Origin: Apoderus coryli
Taxonomy: Eukaryota > Arthropoda > Insecta > Coleoptera > Attelabidae
Assembly: GCA_911728435.2 (NCBI GenBank)
Contig: OU452205.1
Span: 7,384,260 to 7,448,259 of the forward strand
Direction of reading: 5' to 3'
Length of the DNA: 64,000 bases
Under the pieces are notes generated by a model that was not told where the DNA came from, searched no databases, and worked only from the letters and a program-made list of their open reading frames with translations. Below are positions 11,957 through 23,900 of the stretch, one piece after another. Position numbers and translations under genes: made by a program. The number at the start of each line of letters is the position of its first letter. Positions within the stretch are counted from its first letter, which is position 1.

Positions 11957-12010
11957 GGGCGTCGCGACGCCCAACATGGCCGTAAGTGTAAGAGTGGTGG
12001 ATGAAATCAG
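11957..12010 (+). other. Candidate plus-strand first exon inside Hr38 intron 2
   Basis: A perfect 16-bp palindrome GGGCGTCGCGACGCCC (11957-11972) is followed by CAACATGGCCG. From this ATG (11976) the sequence reads MAVSVRVVDEI plus two bases, up to a strong donor AG|GTGAGT at 12010/12011. This may be the first coding exon of a nested gene or a noncoding RNA leaving the same island as the candidate Hr38 alternative promoter, in the opposite direction. I do not recognise the peptide and found no second exon. The YY1/Pho-like core AACATGGCC overlaps the ATG. Confidence 0.25.
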
Positions 12011-14336
12011 GTGAGTTGCGTATTAAACGCGTATCGAGATATAATATTTTGATTTACTTACACTGGGTTATATTATATCATGCTATAATATAGTTAATTC
12101 ATAACATATTGGTAGAGTGTCACAAATACTGACTTATTTTGTTTTGTAGGTGATTATATTATGTGACCTGTAATTACTTTGATTTTATATCGTTCCTTTT
12201 TGTCAGAGAGCCTCTGATATTAATTATGTTCCTTGTCAGTTTTTCAATTGTGAAATTGACTGTAATGATACTCTGCTCAATCATTTTCATTTAGTTAATT
12301 TATTACATCTTCATTTTAATATTTTTGATGTGTCGTAATAATCTTATGGGCTATTAGAATTTATATTTTAAATTTATATAATGTGAAAGTGTGTAATCTT
12401 TTAGTGGGTTTAAAGTTACAATTTTGATTTGTTTCTTTCACCTGCAATATAAGTTTTTGAGAATTTTTATAATTTATTTCTTTACAAGGTTTGTGTTTTA
12501 ACATTACCTGTATTGTACTCATGATTATGTTTATTGATGCTTGACCTTTTATAGCTTTGGTAAGTTAAATTTAATTAAATAATTTTCCCATATAAAATTT
12601 TTACAAATTGACTTTGTCAAGGACAATATTTTATTTTGTTTCTTGTTCATACATATTTTTTAACTAATTTATTAATTATATTTCGAAATTGTCAATATTG
12701 AATTTTTTTAATGCAGTTTTTTTATTCTACGAATAATTTTTATTGTAAAGTAGCACTTTGTTAATTTTCTTTTACGCTGACGAATGGCTTATTTCAATAA
12801 TAAAATTCTGTGGAGTTGACTTTGAAGTTGTTGGTTTGTTTCCTTCGTTTACAGCAATTATCAATTTGGGTCTTGGGAATTTAGTATCTATTTAGCCTTT
12901 TAATTTTTAAATTAAAAAAAAAACAAAAATACCTATATATTTTTAGAGAAATTATATGTGAATTATTAAGTCAAAGTACGTTAACCTAATTTGCATTGCC
13001 AGTAATAAATTTTCCATATCATTTTCTCAAAAATATTACCTTGTTGATATTTTTGGCGTGAAGTTCTCAACAAATATTCGAGAGCTCAACTAGGAAATTT
13101 ATTATTTCAAATACATCATTGGATAAGTGCCTATATTATATACATCATTTACAATTTGCATGTATCTAGATAAAGATCAACGGCACCAGAAGCTGAAATA
13201 TTTAATAGTTTCTGACAAATATTATGGTGAGTTTATTTTTGTGTCAATTTTATTCATAAATTTGTTCAAAATTGATCGAACCCATAAATATGTGATCTAG
13301 TGTTATACATATATAATAATGAAACAAAATCCAAATCTCATGTAAATCTCATTGTAAACACAATCAATGTAATGATTGAAAGGTCGAAAGCGGTCGTAAG
13401 AAAATAAAAGACTGTGATATTTGGGGTTCATTTTAATATTATTTTCATAAATATTACGAGATATCCCAACAACGAAGCTGTAGGAGTATTTTGTAAAAAA
13501 AATTTGTATAGTGGTATTTCTGCATAGCATATTAACAAAAAAATGCTAATGTATCCTCTTCCAAAACTATCTACTAGGTATTAGTAATTAAAAATAATAA
13601 AATAATACAATGTCGTACAAAGGCAATACCTAAGAAGTTTTGGAATTCAAAAAATACATACATGTCATCTTTCTCCTAATATAATTTACAAAAACAATGT
13701 TCGTAAACAACAAAAAAAAAACACCATTAAGTGATCAACGTCAGGCCGACCACCAAGAAAATATTAATCATTAATGGCTTAGGAGAGGAAGAAGAAAAAG
13801 CAGTAGCACAAGAAGAAAAGTACGTATATTTAAATTAAGAGAACACTAAATTAGACCCGGACGAGTTAACGCTATAATTGGAGCTGAAGCTCTTATGCAC
13901 GATGCCGAAATCATCTGAAAAAACGAGTAAAATATAAACACATAATCAACAATTAGTAAAATTTCTGTATTGCAGTGGTGGACTATTTGTAAAACTTATT
14001 TTTTTTACGTAAACGAAATATATTTCAAAACACTGTAACTTCAAGTTTGTTACGCCCCAACTTTATAAATGTCAGAATTATATTCTCAAATTAATCCATT
14101 AAATAACGACAACAATAATTTTCTATGTTTAAAGTCGATTTTTGTCTACTAGATTGAGTGCTGTATAATATAAAATCAAGCCAAATAGATTGTTGGTCAA
14201 ATATCACACAAGTTTCTACGCACTTTAAAGTTCACGATGCGTCTGTATTGGAATAGATAACCAGATCTCAAATCTTTTCATAATATTAATAATTTTCCCA
14301 ACAAAAATTCCACACCCTCTACGACCCAAACTAAGA
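12011..14336. other. Intron 2 stretch without recognised features
   Basis: Very A+T-rich. I found no supported gene, repeat terminus or RNA. The short minus frame at 13303-13530 has no domain. Confidence 0.5.
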
Positions 14337-15360
14337 CAAAAATCACTTATGTCAAAATTTCGAAAAATGTCTCCATATGAAATTATGACCATTTTGAATA
14401 TTGAAATTAAACAAATCTTTCACTTGGAATTCATAATTTAAATCTAGTCATCCTTGATAAAAACAGATAGATGGAAAGAGAAAATCTGCATTCATATCAT
14501 CTAAAGCCGATTCAAGAATTGCATCCTAGGGATAGAGAGTTTTGCTTACGATTTTGTAGATTTTTTTAAATTGCCTGGACGCAAATTAAGACAATTTTAA
14601 ACAAGTACTGTGAAGTGATGAAGCCCATTTTAACCAGCAAGGAGTGTTCAATCAGCACAACTTGCATTGTTGGAATTACGAAAATCAGCACCAAATTGGA
14701 GAATCACATAAGCAAACACGCTGGAGCTTAAATGTGTGGATTTGTCTGTTGGGGAATATGATAATACAAGCACAGTATCTACCTAGGATACTAAACGCCG
14801 AAAACTATGCCAATTTTTGCGATAACAGAGTACCAAACTCTTCTGGAAGAAGCTCCTTTAGTACAGCGGCCAAATATTGTATTTCAACATGATGGCGCAC
14901 CTGCCCGTAATTCTCGAAATTTTTGAGAGATATTAAATCGATGTTTTCCCAACCAATGGATCGATCGTGAAGGACCTATTTCTTGGCCTCCTAGATCCCT
15001 GGATCTCAACCCTTTTGGCTTTGGGGTTATCTGCAAAATATGGTTTACTATGTCCTACCCAACAGTGAAGATGATGTTATTGTTTGCATTTATGGAGCAC
15101 AAATTAGAAACGAAGCAATAGGCCGAGTAGAAAACCATTTTATTCGCCGTTTGTACGCATGCATTGAACAAAATGCTGAGGATTTCGAACACTTGCCTTT
15201 GTCAAAGTCAAATGTTTATGTTTTATTATTTGTTTAGTTAATAAATAATTTGAATGTGAACATTTGATTTGATTTTCGAAAATTACTTCATTTTAATATT
15301 CAAAATGGTCATAATTTCATAAGGAGACATTTTTCGAAATTTTGACATAAGTGATTTTCG
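14337..15360 (+). mobile_element. Tc1/mariner-type transposon, degenerate, with about 70-bp TIRs
   Basis: Terminal inverted repeats at 14337-14406 and 15290-15360 both contain AATCACTTATGTCAAAATTT and GAAATTATGACCATTTTGAA. Between them lies a broken transposase (about 14610-15230). Recognisable blocks are SDEAHFNQQGVFNQHNLHCW-like (first catalytic Asp), VWICLLGNMI, FQHDGAPA (second Asp), FPNQWIDREGPISWPPRSLD and a C-terminal block ending EDFEHL. These match the IS630/Tc1/mariner transposase pattern. Several frameshifts and a missing N-terminal HTH make it non-autonomous. Confidence 0.85.
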
Positions 15361-15596
15361 AATTCCTCAACACTTCTCAATTAGCGGATGTCACATCGCT
15401 GATTCCTTGGCTTGATGGATAAAGAAACTTTGCAAAATGCAAATGTCACTCAAATGTTCATTTTGATTATACCCTGTTTTTTGTTTAAAATTCCAGTTTT
15501 GGAAGCATTGATACAAGTATGGACGCCACATTTTGTTTTAAAGAAGATGATACAATAACACAACAGTAACTGTAGATAAATATATATTACTTATTA

Positions 15597-16163
15597 ACAA
15601 AGAGATGTTTTTGGCGACATCTAGCGTGAGAAGGCAATATGCCCGGTGAAACACAGTTCATAAACGATGGCCGGACAAGCAGTAACAACTCCATTATATC
15701 CTATTGCCAACACTAGGTGCGCCCGAATTCCCTAGCGGGAGGCTTTATTTACGAATTGCTTGTTACATAAAGTAACAATACTTTCCGTTATGTTGGAAAT
15801 TTGTTTCACACTACCATGCTTTCACCAGACGGGCCGTTTCGTTGATCCACAACTCATCAGTGGTGATCGGCAGGCAGTGTGACCCAAACTTCCAACATTT
15901 AAGAAGAGCTTATACTACCACGAGAGATGACTGACATATGTCAGTAGTGTGGAGCAAATTTCCAACGAAACTTGTTAAGTCTTGTTACAGTATGTAACAA
16001 GCAATCGTCAATAAAGCGTCCCGCTTGGGAATGTGGGGCGTATTTAGTGTTAGCAATAGGATTAAATGGAGTTGTTAGTTCTAGTCCGGTCATCGTTTTT
16101 GAACTTTGCTTCGCGGGGCATATTCCCTCCTCACACTAGATGTCGCCACATACATCTTGTTGT
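15597..16163. mobile_element. Foldback element carrying a hammerhead ribozyme
   Basis: The outer arms (about 15597-15815 and 15940-16163) are long inverted repeats. They start at CAAGATGT..GGCGACATCTAG and run inward through ATGGCCGGAC, AACTCCATTA, GCTTGTTAC and GAAATTTG..TCACACTAC. The central loop, about 15816-15940, encodes a hammerhead fold on the minus strand. A solo arm of the same family lies at 7038-7200. No protein is encoded. Architecture and ribozyme suggest a non-autonomous retroelement or Penelope-related repeat that folded back on itself. The class is inferred. Confidence 0.8.
15806..15882 (-). ncRNA. Type I hammerhead self-cleaving ribozyme
   Basis: Read on the minus strand from 15882: an outer stem I strand UCACACUGCC, an internal loop UGCCGA, an inner stem I strand UCACCA, then core CUGAUGA (15860-15854). 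Stem II follows as GUUG-UGGAU-CAAC, then core GAAA (15840-15837), a short stem III ACG-GCC-CGU and cleavage nucleotide C (15828). The return strands are UGGUGA (15827-15822), internal loop AAGCAU and GGUAGUGUGA (15815-15806). All conserved core positions are present: CUGANGA, GAA, A15.1-U16.1 and C17. Inner stem I is 6/6 paired and outer stem I is 10/10 with one G-U. Predicted cleavage is between 15828 and 15827. The stem I internal loop and the 5-nt loop II are placed as in natural, tertiary-stabilised hammerheads. The three-pair stem III is short, as in Penelope-like element ribozymes. Confidence 0.85.
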
Positions 16164-17279
16164 CGATATAATAATTATTGATAGCTTGCAAACTATGAAT
16201 ATGTTTATGACTCACATGTAACAGTAATTATATCTTGTTAAAACTTGACCTAAACCCAGATTAACTTTTTGATAAGAAACCATTAACATTAAGACACTGA
16301 TACAAATTGTTGATATACCTACAGTTAATAAGTTTATACGTTGTTTATTAAAAGCTATTGGAGATATATAAATGTGAAACTCAAAATAACCCAATTTTCT
16401 ACTTATAATAATAATAACAAACAAATAAATATGAAATCTTTTTTTTACATATACAGTACGGTGCTATGCGATTGCATATAACCGTTTGTTCTTGGTTAAT
16501 TACAGAGTACCTAATCGAGTGGGTACCCAAAAAACTTTACTTTACTTCTTAGATAGTTAAAATACAGCACTTTTAAGTTACCTTATGAAGTAAAGCAATT
16601 TATGTTGATCAAGATTTTCTAAAATGGATTATAAAATGTGTGATTCAAAAACAAGTTCCCGGAATAATCTAGGTAAGTATATCTTGAGGCACTAAATTTC
16701 GAACTGTAAGTATTAATGAATGACATAACTAACAACTACTTTAACTTAATAATATATAATAGACATATAACATATGTATTATTATTATCAATTTATCTAT
16801 AGAAGCGCTCTCTAAACAGTTAGAGATTAAAAATTAAATGTTCCATTATATTATGTATTCATCCAATAATATTTATATACGATCCTTTTGTGAAACATAG
16901 CATAATGTGTGTTGCAAGCGCGCAACACAATTACATGTTACTTTCATATATGTGTTGGTTAGAAATTATTGGTAGTTATGGAGCAAAAGTCTTGATGCGT
17001 TCCTACAAAAATATTCCATCAATATAAAAAGCGGACTATTTCATAGTTTGAATATATACTGTTAAGGGTAATATCGATAGATTTCTGTGATGTTCATAAA
17101 TAACTTCCGTTTAACATTTTGAAATTCATTTTCAAAATTATCTAACTTTGACCACTGGAAGATCTACTTTGGCTCAATCTTCGTAATGAAATCGATTATT
17201 ATGCTGGACGGTTTCATCGATTCAAACGACTGTGATCTCACCAGGCAACATTTTTCGTCGCCCAAGTACGAAGTATGTA
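16164..17279. other. Intron 2 stretch without recognised features
   Basis: A+T-rich. The short minus frame 16212-16424 has no domain. The part near 17130-17279 may be a decayed continuation of the RNase H fragment to its right. Confidence 0.45.
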
Positions 17280-17585
17280 TTGGGAGGTGTTGAAAGCTTG
17301 GTTATGCCAATTGGTAGTTCTAGTTAGATAAGGCCCCTCTTTTGCCAGAGAGCCAGCTGTTTAATTAGCATCCACATCAGAGTGTCCAGGAATTCAGATT
17401 AGAGTCAGAATATTATTTTTCCCGATCTTCGTGCCAGCCTGTTGTGACATTTCTACACTGGTACGTGCTTGGCTATCAGAGAAGATTTTTATTGAGTTTC
17501 GTGATCCTGTCCAAAAATCTGTGCAAACAAAGCAATAGCTAGAACTAAACTCCTGCACCTGTACTTGAATTTGCTTTTGAACCAT
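17280..17585 (-). pseudogene. LINE RNase H domain fragment
   Basis: The minus strand reads NSIKIFSDSQARTSVEMSQQ, then GKNNILTLI, a stop, IPGHSDVDAN, another stop, AGSLAKEGPYL. This is the conserved C-terminal half of the RNase H domain found in I/Jockey/R1-group LINEs: (I)FSDSQAA, then W(I/V)PGHSxVxGNExAD.LA+.G. The metal-binding Asp of SDSQ and the GH motif are visible, but two in-frame stops make it a relic. Confidence 0.8.
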
Positions 17586-17589
17586 TAGT

Positions 17590-20500
17590 ATAAACTAGCA
17601 GTAATTTGCTGTTGAAATTGGGATTTATATAAGGCAGATCACAGTTTATTGCTGGTGGTATTACATTAGAATTTCTTCCGAAAATGCTGTGACCGTTGTT
17701 TCACTAAGGTAGGTTTGGTTTTGTTCATTTCAATGCTTATTAATTAACAGAAATATAGGTATATACATATATATTATAACTCATTATTGAAATACTTAAA
17801 AAGATGGTTATGATTGCAGACATCAGTATATCAACGAAATCTTACTTGTTGGAGTAATTATTGAAATAGAAATATTTATCTTCAAAATAATTTACTGAAT
17901 GATTTCATAAAATCATATAGAAAGGGGTCCTTCAGCATCAAATAAGCTTGTAGATTAAGTTTTCACTTTTACATACCTGCAAAGTTGTAATTTTTATTAA
18001 AATACTCGTATGAAGACAGGAAACCATCACTTTTGTTAAAAAAATAAAGATAATTAAAAAAATATTAAAATGTGTTGATGCTACATCATTTTTAGTACCG
18101 TATTTCTCCTCTCATTTCTTTGACACCAACGAAAAGGGGAGAGTTTATTTGAATTGAATTAATCTAGATTTAAAAAGTGTCCACTCTCATAATAGTGGAA
18201 TGCAATCATATTATTAGTGCGAAAAATCATAAAACATTATCGCATATAAAAAATATGAGTACAAGGCCAAAAATTGAGTTAGACCAAAGGAGAACACCTT
18301 AATTAACTAGTTTTTTATTGTGTTGAATTCGTCTTTTATTTGAAATTAAGTTTAATATAATTATGTATTAAAAGACAATTGTGGTTTATTACTATTTAAA
18401 GAAAATATTAGTATAATTTTTGTAGGGCAGGTGTTTTTTTTTGTTGATAATTTAGACTTGATGACTTCCTTAAAGAACTGCGTATTCTTGGATTTTTCAC
18501 TACACACTATTTTTATATAGTATTGGAAATTGTTAATTCAAAATATTTTTGTAGTAATTTACATACTAATACTATTTGCACCAATTCTCCAAGCAACAAT
18601 GAATTCTCACGGCATCCTGGCGCCCTCACATCGCCATATTATTATTCCTCACGTTTCTTTTACAGCGCTACCGGATTCTCTTTACAAGACTATTTTCTGT
18701 CTCTTACCTATTAGGTATACCATTCTTATTACGTATCATACTCATTGCCAGCGGCAGGAACTATTCTGTCAGTTTCTTGTCCATTTATAGCGTGTATTCA
18801 TATTTTTTGCACTAATTTCTACATTTGGTTTAAATACAGCATTATTGTGATTATAATTGTGCTCAAAATAGTTATGGTGTGGAATCGGATACAAGGAACT
18901 TCATTGTACAGATACGGCTAACTACGGGTGGACTATAATTTAGGGTCACAATGCTGAAATATTAAGTAGCACTCTGGTGGTTCACAAGCCACCAGAAAAC
19001 CGCATAGGAATAGCAAACGGTGTGGCTAACCATCTTAGTATGTCTAAACTATAAACGACGAGGCCCGTAAGCTAAAAGAAAAGTATTTTTTGTGAACACC
19101 TCTATTTAAAGCATGGGAACATAAGGACGTTTAAACTTAAATTGCCTTGTGAGTTCACATCTTCGTTCAATTCAAATAAAGAAAGTTCAGATCAAGTTTT
19201 TAGTATGCTCCGGAGTTCAGAAGAATCAATTTCAACAAGTGTCTTGTTCTTTAATTTTCAATCTAAACAATGCTAGGATTGTTACAGAAGATTATAATTT
19301 TCTATTTTAATATTCTGTGGGAAAAATTTTAGATATTAAATATAAATAAAACTATAACCGCTTCAAAATGCTGAGCTTTTTTCATTCTTATTATTTGTAA
19401 TTGTAAAAAATCGATTTTCAAATTAATACTACTTCTTGCCTAGAACAGTGCTTTTTTGAAGTTAAATTTGGCAATATGGGATATTTTGGCCAAATTTCTT
19501 TCGCTGTTACAGATTCATTGGCCACACTATACTAATTTATATATAAGTCGCCGGTATTTGTTATATATTAGTAGAAGCTTGAATCAAGCAGGTCACATTT
19601 TAAGCTGAATTTCTTTGAATTTTTTTGTTTATCCTAAAGAGAAAAAATATTTAAATTAAACAGGAATCCCTAATTTTTTATAACATTTTTTTCTGTTATT
19701 TTATTGAACTTGTCTCTATACTTTCACGGAACATTTTTGCTGCATCAACACTTTCGTCATTGAGCTCAGGTAACGCACTAATAACCAGACAATAATATTT
19801 TCTCTACTTTTTGTACTGGATACCATCTTTCAGCGCTTGACTGAGGAATGATCTACATGTATGTGTAATATCGAAATTCACACTCTATATACCATCGCAG
19901 TAAATATTTAGATGAAACATTTCACAAGTAAACTGCATTTTCGGATGACTCAAAGGATAATATGGTAGAAATATGAGTTATTAGCTGAGAAAACGCCTCC
20001 TTTAAAACAAGTGCCTCCAGGCCGGTTATTCCTTTTCAAAAAAGAAAGATGTGTAAGGTGTGAGTGAAAATTTCAATGGACCATCTCGCATATGAGTACT
20101 ATTAACTGGTGACTTGCATATATAACTTAAATAACTGTTTTATTAGACACCTAACAAACAAACCTACAAGTTAAAGTTACAATGGAACAATTTGAGCCAT
20201 TACATTTGCCGACACTTGTATACATGCATGTTTTATATAGAAGACCATACCTAATACGTCTTTGTGTATGTGTTTGTGTGTACCTAATGAATTTATTACG
20301 CTCTTTGTCTTTTGTTCCTTCAGAGTCGCTCTACATGGGATACGGGGCAATTTCATAACAAAATAAATAAATAAAATAATAATTATGGCGTAATTGGCCG
20401 ATGTCAAGATAAAGTTATTTGTATATAGAAATATTTAAGACAGTTTAAACCATGTCAATATAACAAATTTAGAATGCTGGGAGTATTTGCTATGGGAATC

Positions 20501-20749
20501 AACTAATCGGTTTTATTAAAATACTCAGACCAAAAATATATCACATGGGTATGTACCTATAAGTAAATACAGGGTGATCAATCGAAAAGTATACACCTAT
20601 CTCGTGTAAAATATACCTATTAATTTTAGAATGATTCCGGAATATTATCCCAAGATCGCCATGAAATAGAAATAAATGAAGCGACTGAGTAATTATGGGC
20701 AAACAATAAAATAGGTGTCAAATTAAAATGTATTAAATATTTTTTTATA
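17590..20749. other. Intron 2 stretch without recognised features
   Basis: No supported gene. Two overlapping plus frames at 18523-18790 and a minus frame at 20177-20407 have no recognisable domain. A TACAGGGTGA motif at 20570 marks a likely repeat terminus. Confidence 0.45.
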
Positions 20750-20769
20750 AAAATGGTTTATATATTTCT

Positions 20770-21130
20770 GATGGGGAAAATGGACTGCCGAGCTACAACC
20801 CTTATGCGAATTACCTCGACCTTATACATCAAATTTACCAGATTTTAAACGCAATTTTCTCGAGACCTATAGGGAGGTAAACTTCAAAAGTAAGCTATTG
20901 CTGTGTAAAGAGCATTAAAAGTGCTTTCAAATGATATACTCGACCCTACTGCTGTTTAAGTATTTGAGAGTTGTGCGCACCCCGATCACAGGGTAAAAGC
21001 GATTTTAACCAAAAACTAACGGGTTGATCATACGGTTCCTACAAACTTAAGTAACAAAATTTAGCTCAATAGGTTGAAGCGTTTAGGCGTTATCGTGGAA
21101 GAATACAGACACAGAGGCAGACATATTTCT
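20770..21130 (+). repeat. Dispersed repeat, copy A
   Basis: This region aligns by eye with 53015-53290. Shared blocks are CG(C/A)..ATTTTCTCGA, CGACCC(C)TA-TACTGCT, TCACAGGG-AAAGCGATTT-AACCAAAAACTAA(C/T)GGGTT and CA-AATTTAGCTCAAT-GGTT. No protein is evident in either copy. The second copy lies next to an inverted repeat pair, so the family is probably a transposon of unknown class. Confidence 0.65.
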
Positions 21131-21610
21131 AAGACGTCTTAGTCGCCTCGAGAAACCTCAAAATTGTTATATCCGTATTTAACTCAATTTTTTTTAGCGC
21201 GTTCACAATACTTTTTCTCATGGAGTGGGGATTTAATGTTAGGTGATTTATTGATTAAATTATATTAATGTTATTCTTCAAAATGCAAATTATTATCACT
21301 TGTATCATGTGACACTACTTTTATTTGAACCGTCTTTTCTATTACCAAAATTAAACGCACAAGAATCTTCACTAATTATAAGTACCAGACCCTGTACATG
21401 TAAGATGTAAAAGTTCTGAGTTGGAGACATCAACAGGCACATAGCCGACGAACCTTAATCCGAGACTTACGCGGAATATTGGCCTCCAGAATAACTCACA
21501 TTAATGCATGAAGTGATATGGGTTACCAAATATTAAATAGCTAGGCGTTTTTAGTTATACAAAGTTTTAAAAACTGTAATACGTGATTGTTCAAATATTA
21601 TAAATATATA

Positions 21611-22763
21611 CCGGGTGTACAGATAAGAAAGGACGCCGGCTCTATCTTGAAAACTAATCTTGTTGTGGTTTTAGGAATATTTTTTTTTAGTAAAAGCGGA
21701 CAAGGGAAGTCGCTTATCGTTGGAAAATAGTTTTAGTTTCCTAAAATGTCCGCTAGAGGGCGTAAATCTAACTCTCTATTGAAAAACACTGTTTACTTAA
21801 AAATATACTTTTATTACGTAAGTGTTAAACTTACTTAGAATGATCTAACTACAATTCTAAAACTTTTTCGTATAAACGTTTTTTCCCTATCTTCTTAAAT
21901 AAATGGTGGAGGAGCCGGAGAATGTTGGTTTGTAAAAAGTTATCTAACTTTCTTATGAATACTCCGATTTTAATAAAATTGGGCTGAGTATAAAGGTAAT
22001 GTTTGGGAGTATTGGTGCTTTTATCTATTTTTTATATATAGCCGCTAGATGGAGCTATACAACAATGTTTCTGATTTTGTCAATTTCCTTAGAAAAATCA
22101 AATGGAATCGTACTATTAGTATTAACTAGATGGAAAGAGCACATAAAACTAAAGAAAACAGTGGAAATCGGAAGGCCCTATCTTTTTCCTGTCTACGTAA
22201 ATTACTGAATATAGTTTTGCCTTAACATTCAATAAATTTTTATAAAATTAATAGTGAGCTGTGATAAAAAATACTCATGTTGTTATGGCAACGAAGTTAA
22301 TGTCAATGTCTAATATATTTGTCAAATTAGTCTTTGGCTTTATTTCTAGCACCAATACTCTTTTTGATACTCCCAAACATTACGTTTATAATATTGAGCC
22401 CAATTTTATTCTAATCGGACTATCCATAAGAAAGTTAGTTAACTTTTTAGAAACCAATATTCTTCGGCTCCTCCACCATTTATTTAAGAAGATAGGGAAA
22501 AAAGGTTTAATTGAAAAAGTTTTAGAACTGTAGTTAGATCATTCTCATTAAGTTTAACACTTACGTAATATAAATATATTTTTAAGTAAACAGTGTCTTT
22601 CAATTTAGAGTTAGATTTACGCCCTCTAGCGGACATTTTAGGAAACTAAAACTATTTTCCAGCGATTTCTCTTGTCCACTTTTATTAAAAAAAAGTGTTT
22701 CTAAAACCGTATAACATGATTAGTTTTCGAGATAGTGCCTTAGAGCCTTATCTGTACACCCGG
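21611..22763. mobile_element. Large foldback element (about 410-bp arms, TA duplication)
   Basis: Left arm 21611 to about 22018 and right arm about 22349-22763 are near-complete inverted repeats, with terminal CCGGGTGTACAGATAAG / CTTATCTGTACACCCGG. TA flanks both ends (21609-21610 and 22764-22765), as expected for a Tc1/mariner-type target duplication. The arms share a CTAGAGGGCG block and an ATGGTGGAGGAGCCG block. The open frames inside simply come from the arms, and I recognise no transposase. It is a non-autonomous element in Hr38 intron 2. Confidence 0.9.
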
Positions 22764-23529
22764 TACAATGTAATCATTTATTTCTTCTAGTAAAAAATAT
22801 CATGACAAGTGAATCTGAAGAGCTGTTGTAAGTATCTCGAAATATCAATCACTCAATATCAATTATAGTATTTCAAGTATTGTGTGCTAAATTGTTAGAT
22901 ATATAAAATTAAGGGAAATCTTTAAACATAAATATAAGTAGGTACTGGTATTTTGTTACACTGGGATGCGTTTAAATTGATTTGAACGCTTGTCCTACCT
23001 TTAACTGTAAATTATAATTCTGTATATAGGCATTCGGGTGTTAAAAGAAACTATTTGTCAATGTCAAACACAATTTGTATGCGATAATCCGACAGTCAAG
23101 ATGCTATGTTTAGTCAAGTAATTAATTAGAAAAATTATAAAATATCTGTACTATTTCTGTGAGTAAACGCAGTAAAAATTTTTTGTTAACATCGGGTAAA
23201 ACAAAATAATATTTGTAATCTAGTTAGCAATATTAATTTTAGTAGTATTGAGAACTGTTCTTTAGTTATTGTTTGAACAACCAGTTAATCATAAAGACCC
23301 AAATATAAAAAAAAAAAATCATTTTCCAATATATTTTCTACCGAATGCGTAATCAAACACTTTGGTTATATTTTTGTGTCATCACTATATTGATACATTT
23401 TGACATCTGTTAATGCGAAATGCGCGAAAGCTTAGACATCGATTCAGTATTAGTTGACAATGAGAAATTTTAAGATGCAGATTAAGTTCTCATGAATGTT
23501 TTCGTTGAATGATTTATTACGATTTCAAG

Positions 23530-23900
23530 AGTAGTCTAATTCCACAAGAATGCATAAAGCAATTGAAGCACTAACAAAGAAGATTGATTTTCAAAATTTC
23601 GTTATCGCCGCGCATCAGAGAATGATAAATCACCTGAAGGTCGACCAAAATCTGTTCACATTCCAAAAACATCGATACTGTGCACAAAATGAAAAATAAC
23701 AAAATTCGTATGCAACATCGTCAAAGGGGATGTAACATGAAGATATTCGTATCAGCCGGAAACGAGGTAAAAATCTACTGTATTCATATTCCAAGATGAA
23801 CCGAACCCCACAAAAGTAGTTCCCGGTTCCGGCACGAAGAACGTCGAAAAAAATGATCGGCTCTTTCTTCAACTGCTGCGTACAGTACACGTCGCAAGAA
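23530..23900 (+). pseudogene. Mariner transposase remnant
   Basis: The plus strand reads KFRYRRASENDKSPEGRPKS, resembling the inter-HTH linker of mariner transposases. After frameshifts comes FQDEPNPTKVV, then ...KNVEKND / SKKMIGSFF. The FQDEPNPTKVV(R)..(T)SKKM(I/V)..FF block is a hallmark of one mariner (DD34D) subgroup, next to the first catalytic Asp. The remainder of the catalytic domain is absent. Confidence 0.75.

Noticed and set aside
18523..18790. Overlapping plus frames near 18.6 kb
   Set aside because: Hydrophobic chance reading without homology, splice structure or codon pattern.
21999..22533. Two plus-strand open frames of 69 and 90 codons
   Set aside because: They lie in the two arms of the 21611-22763 foldback and have no recognised domain.
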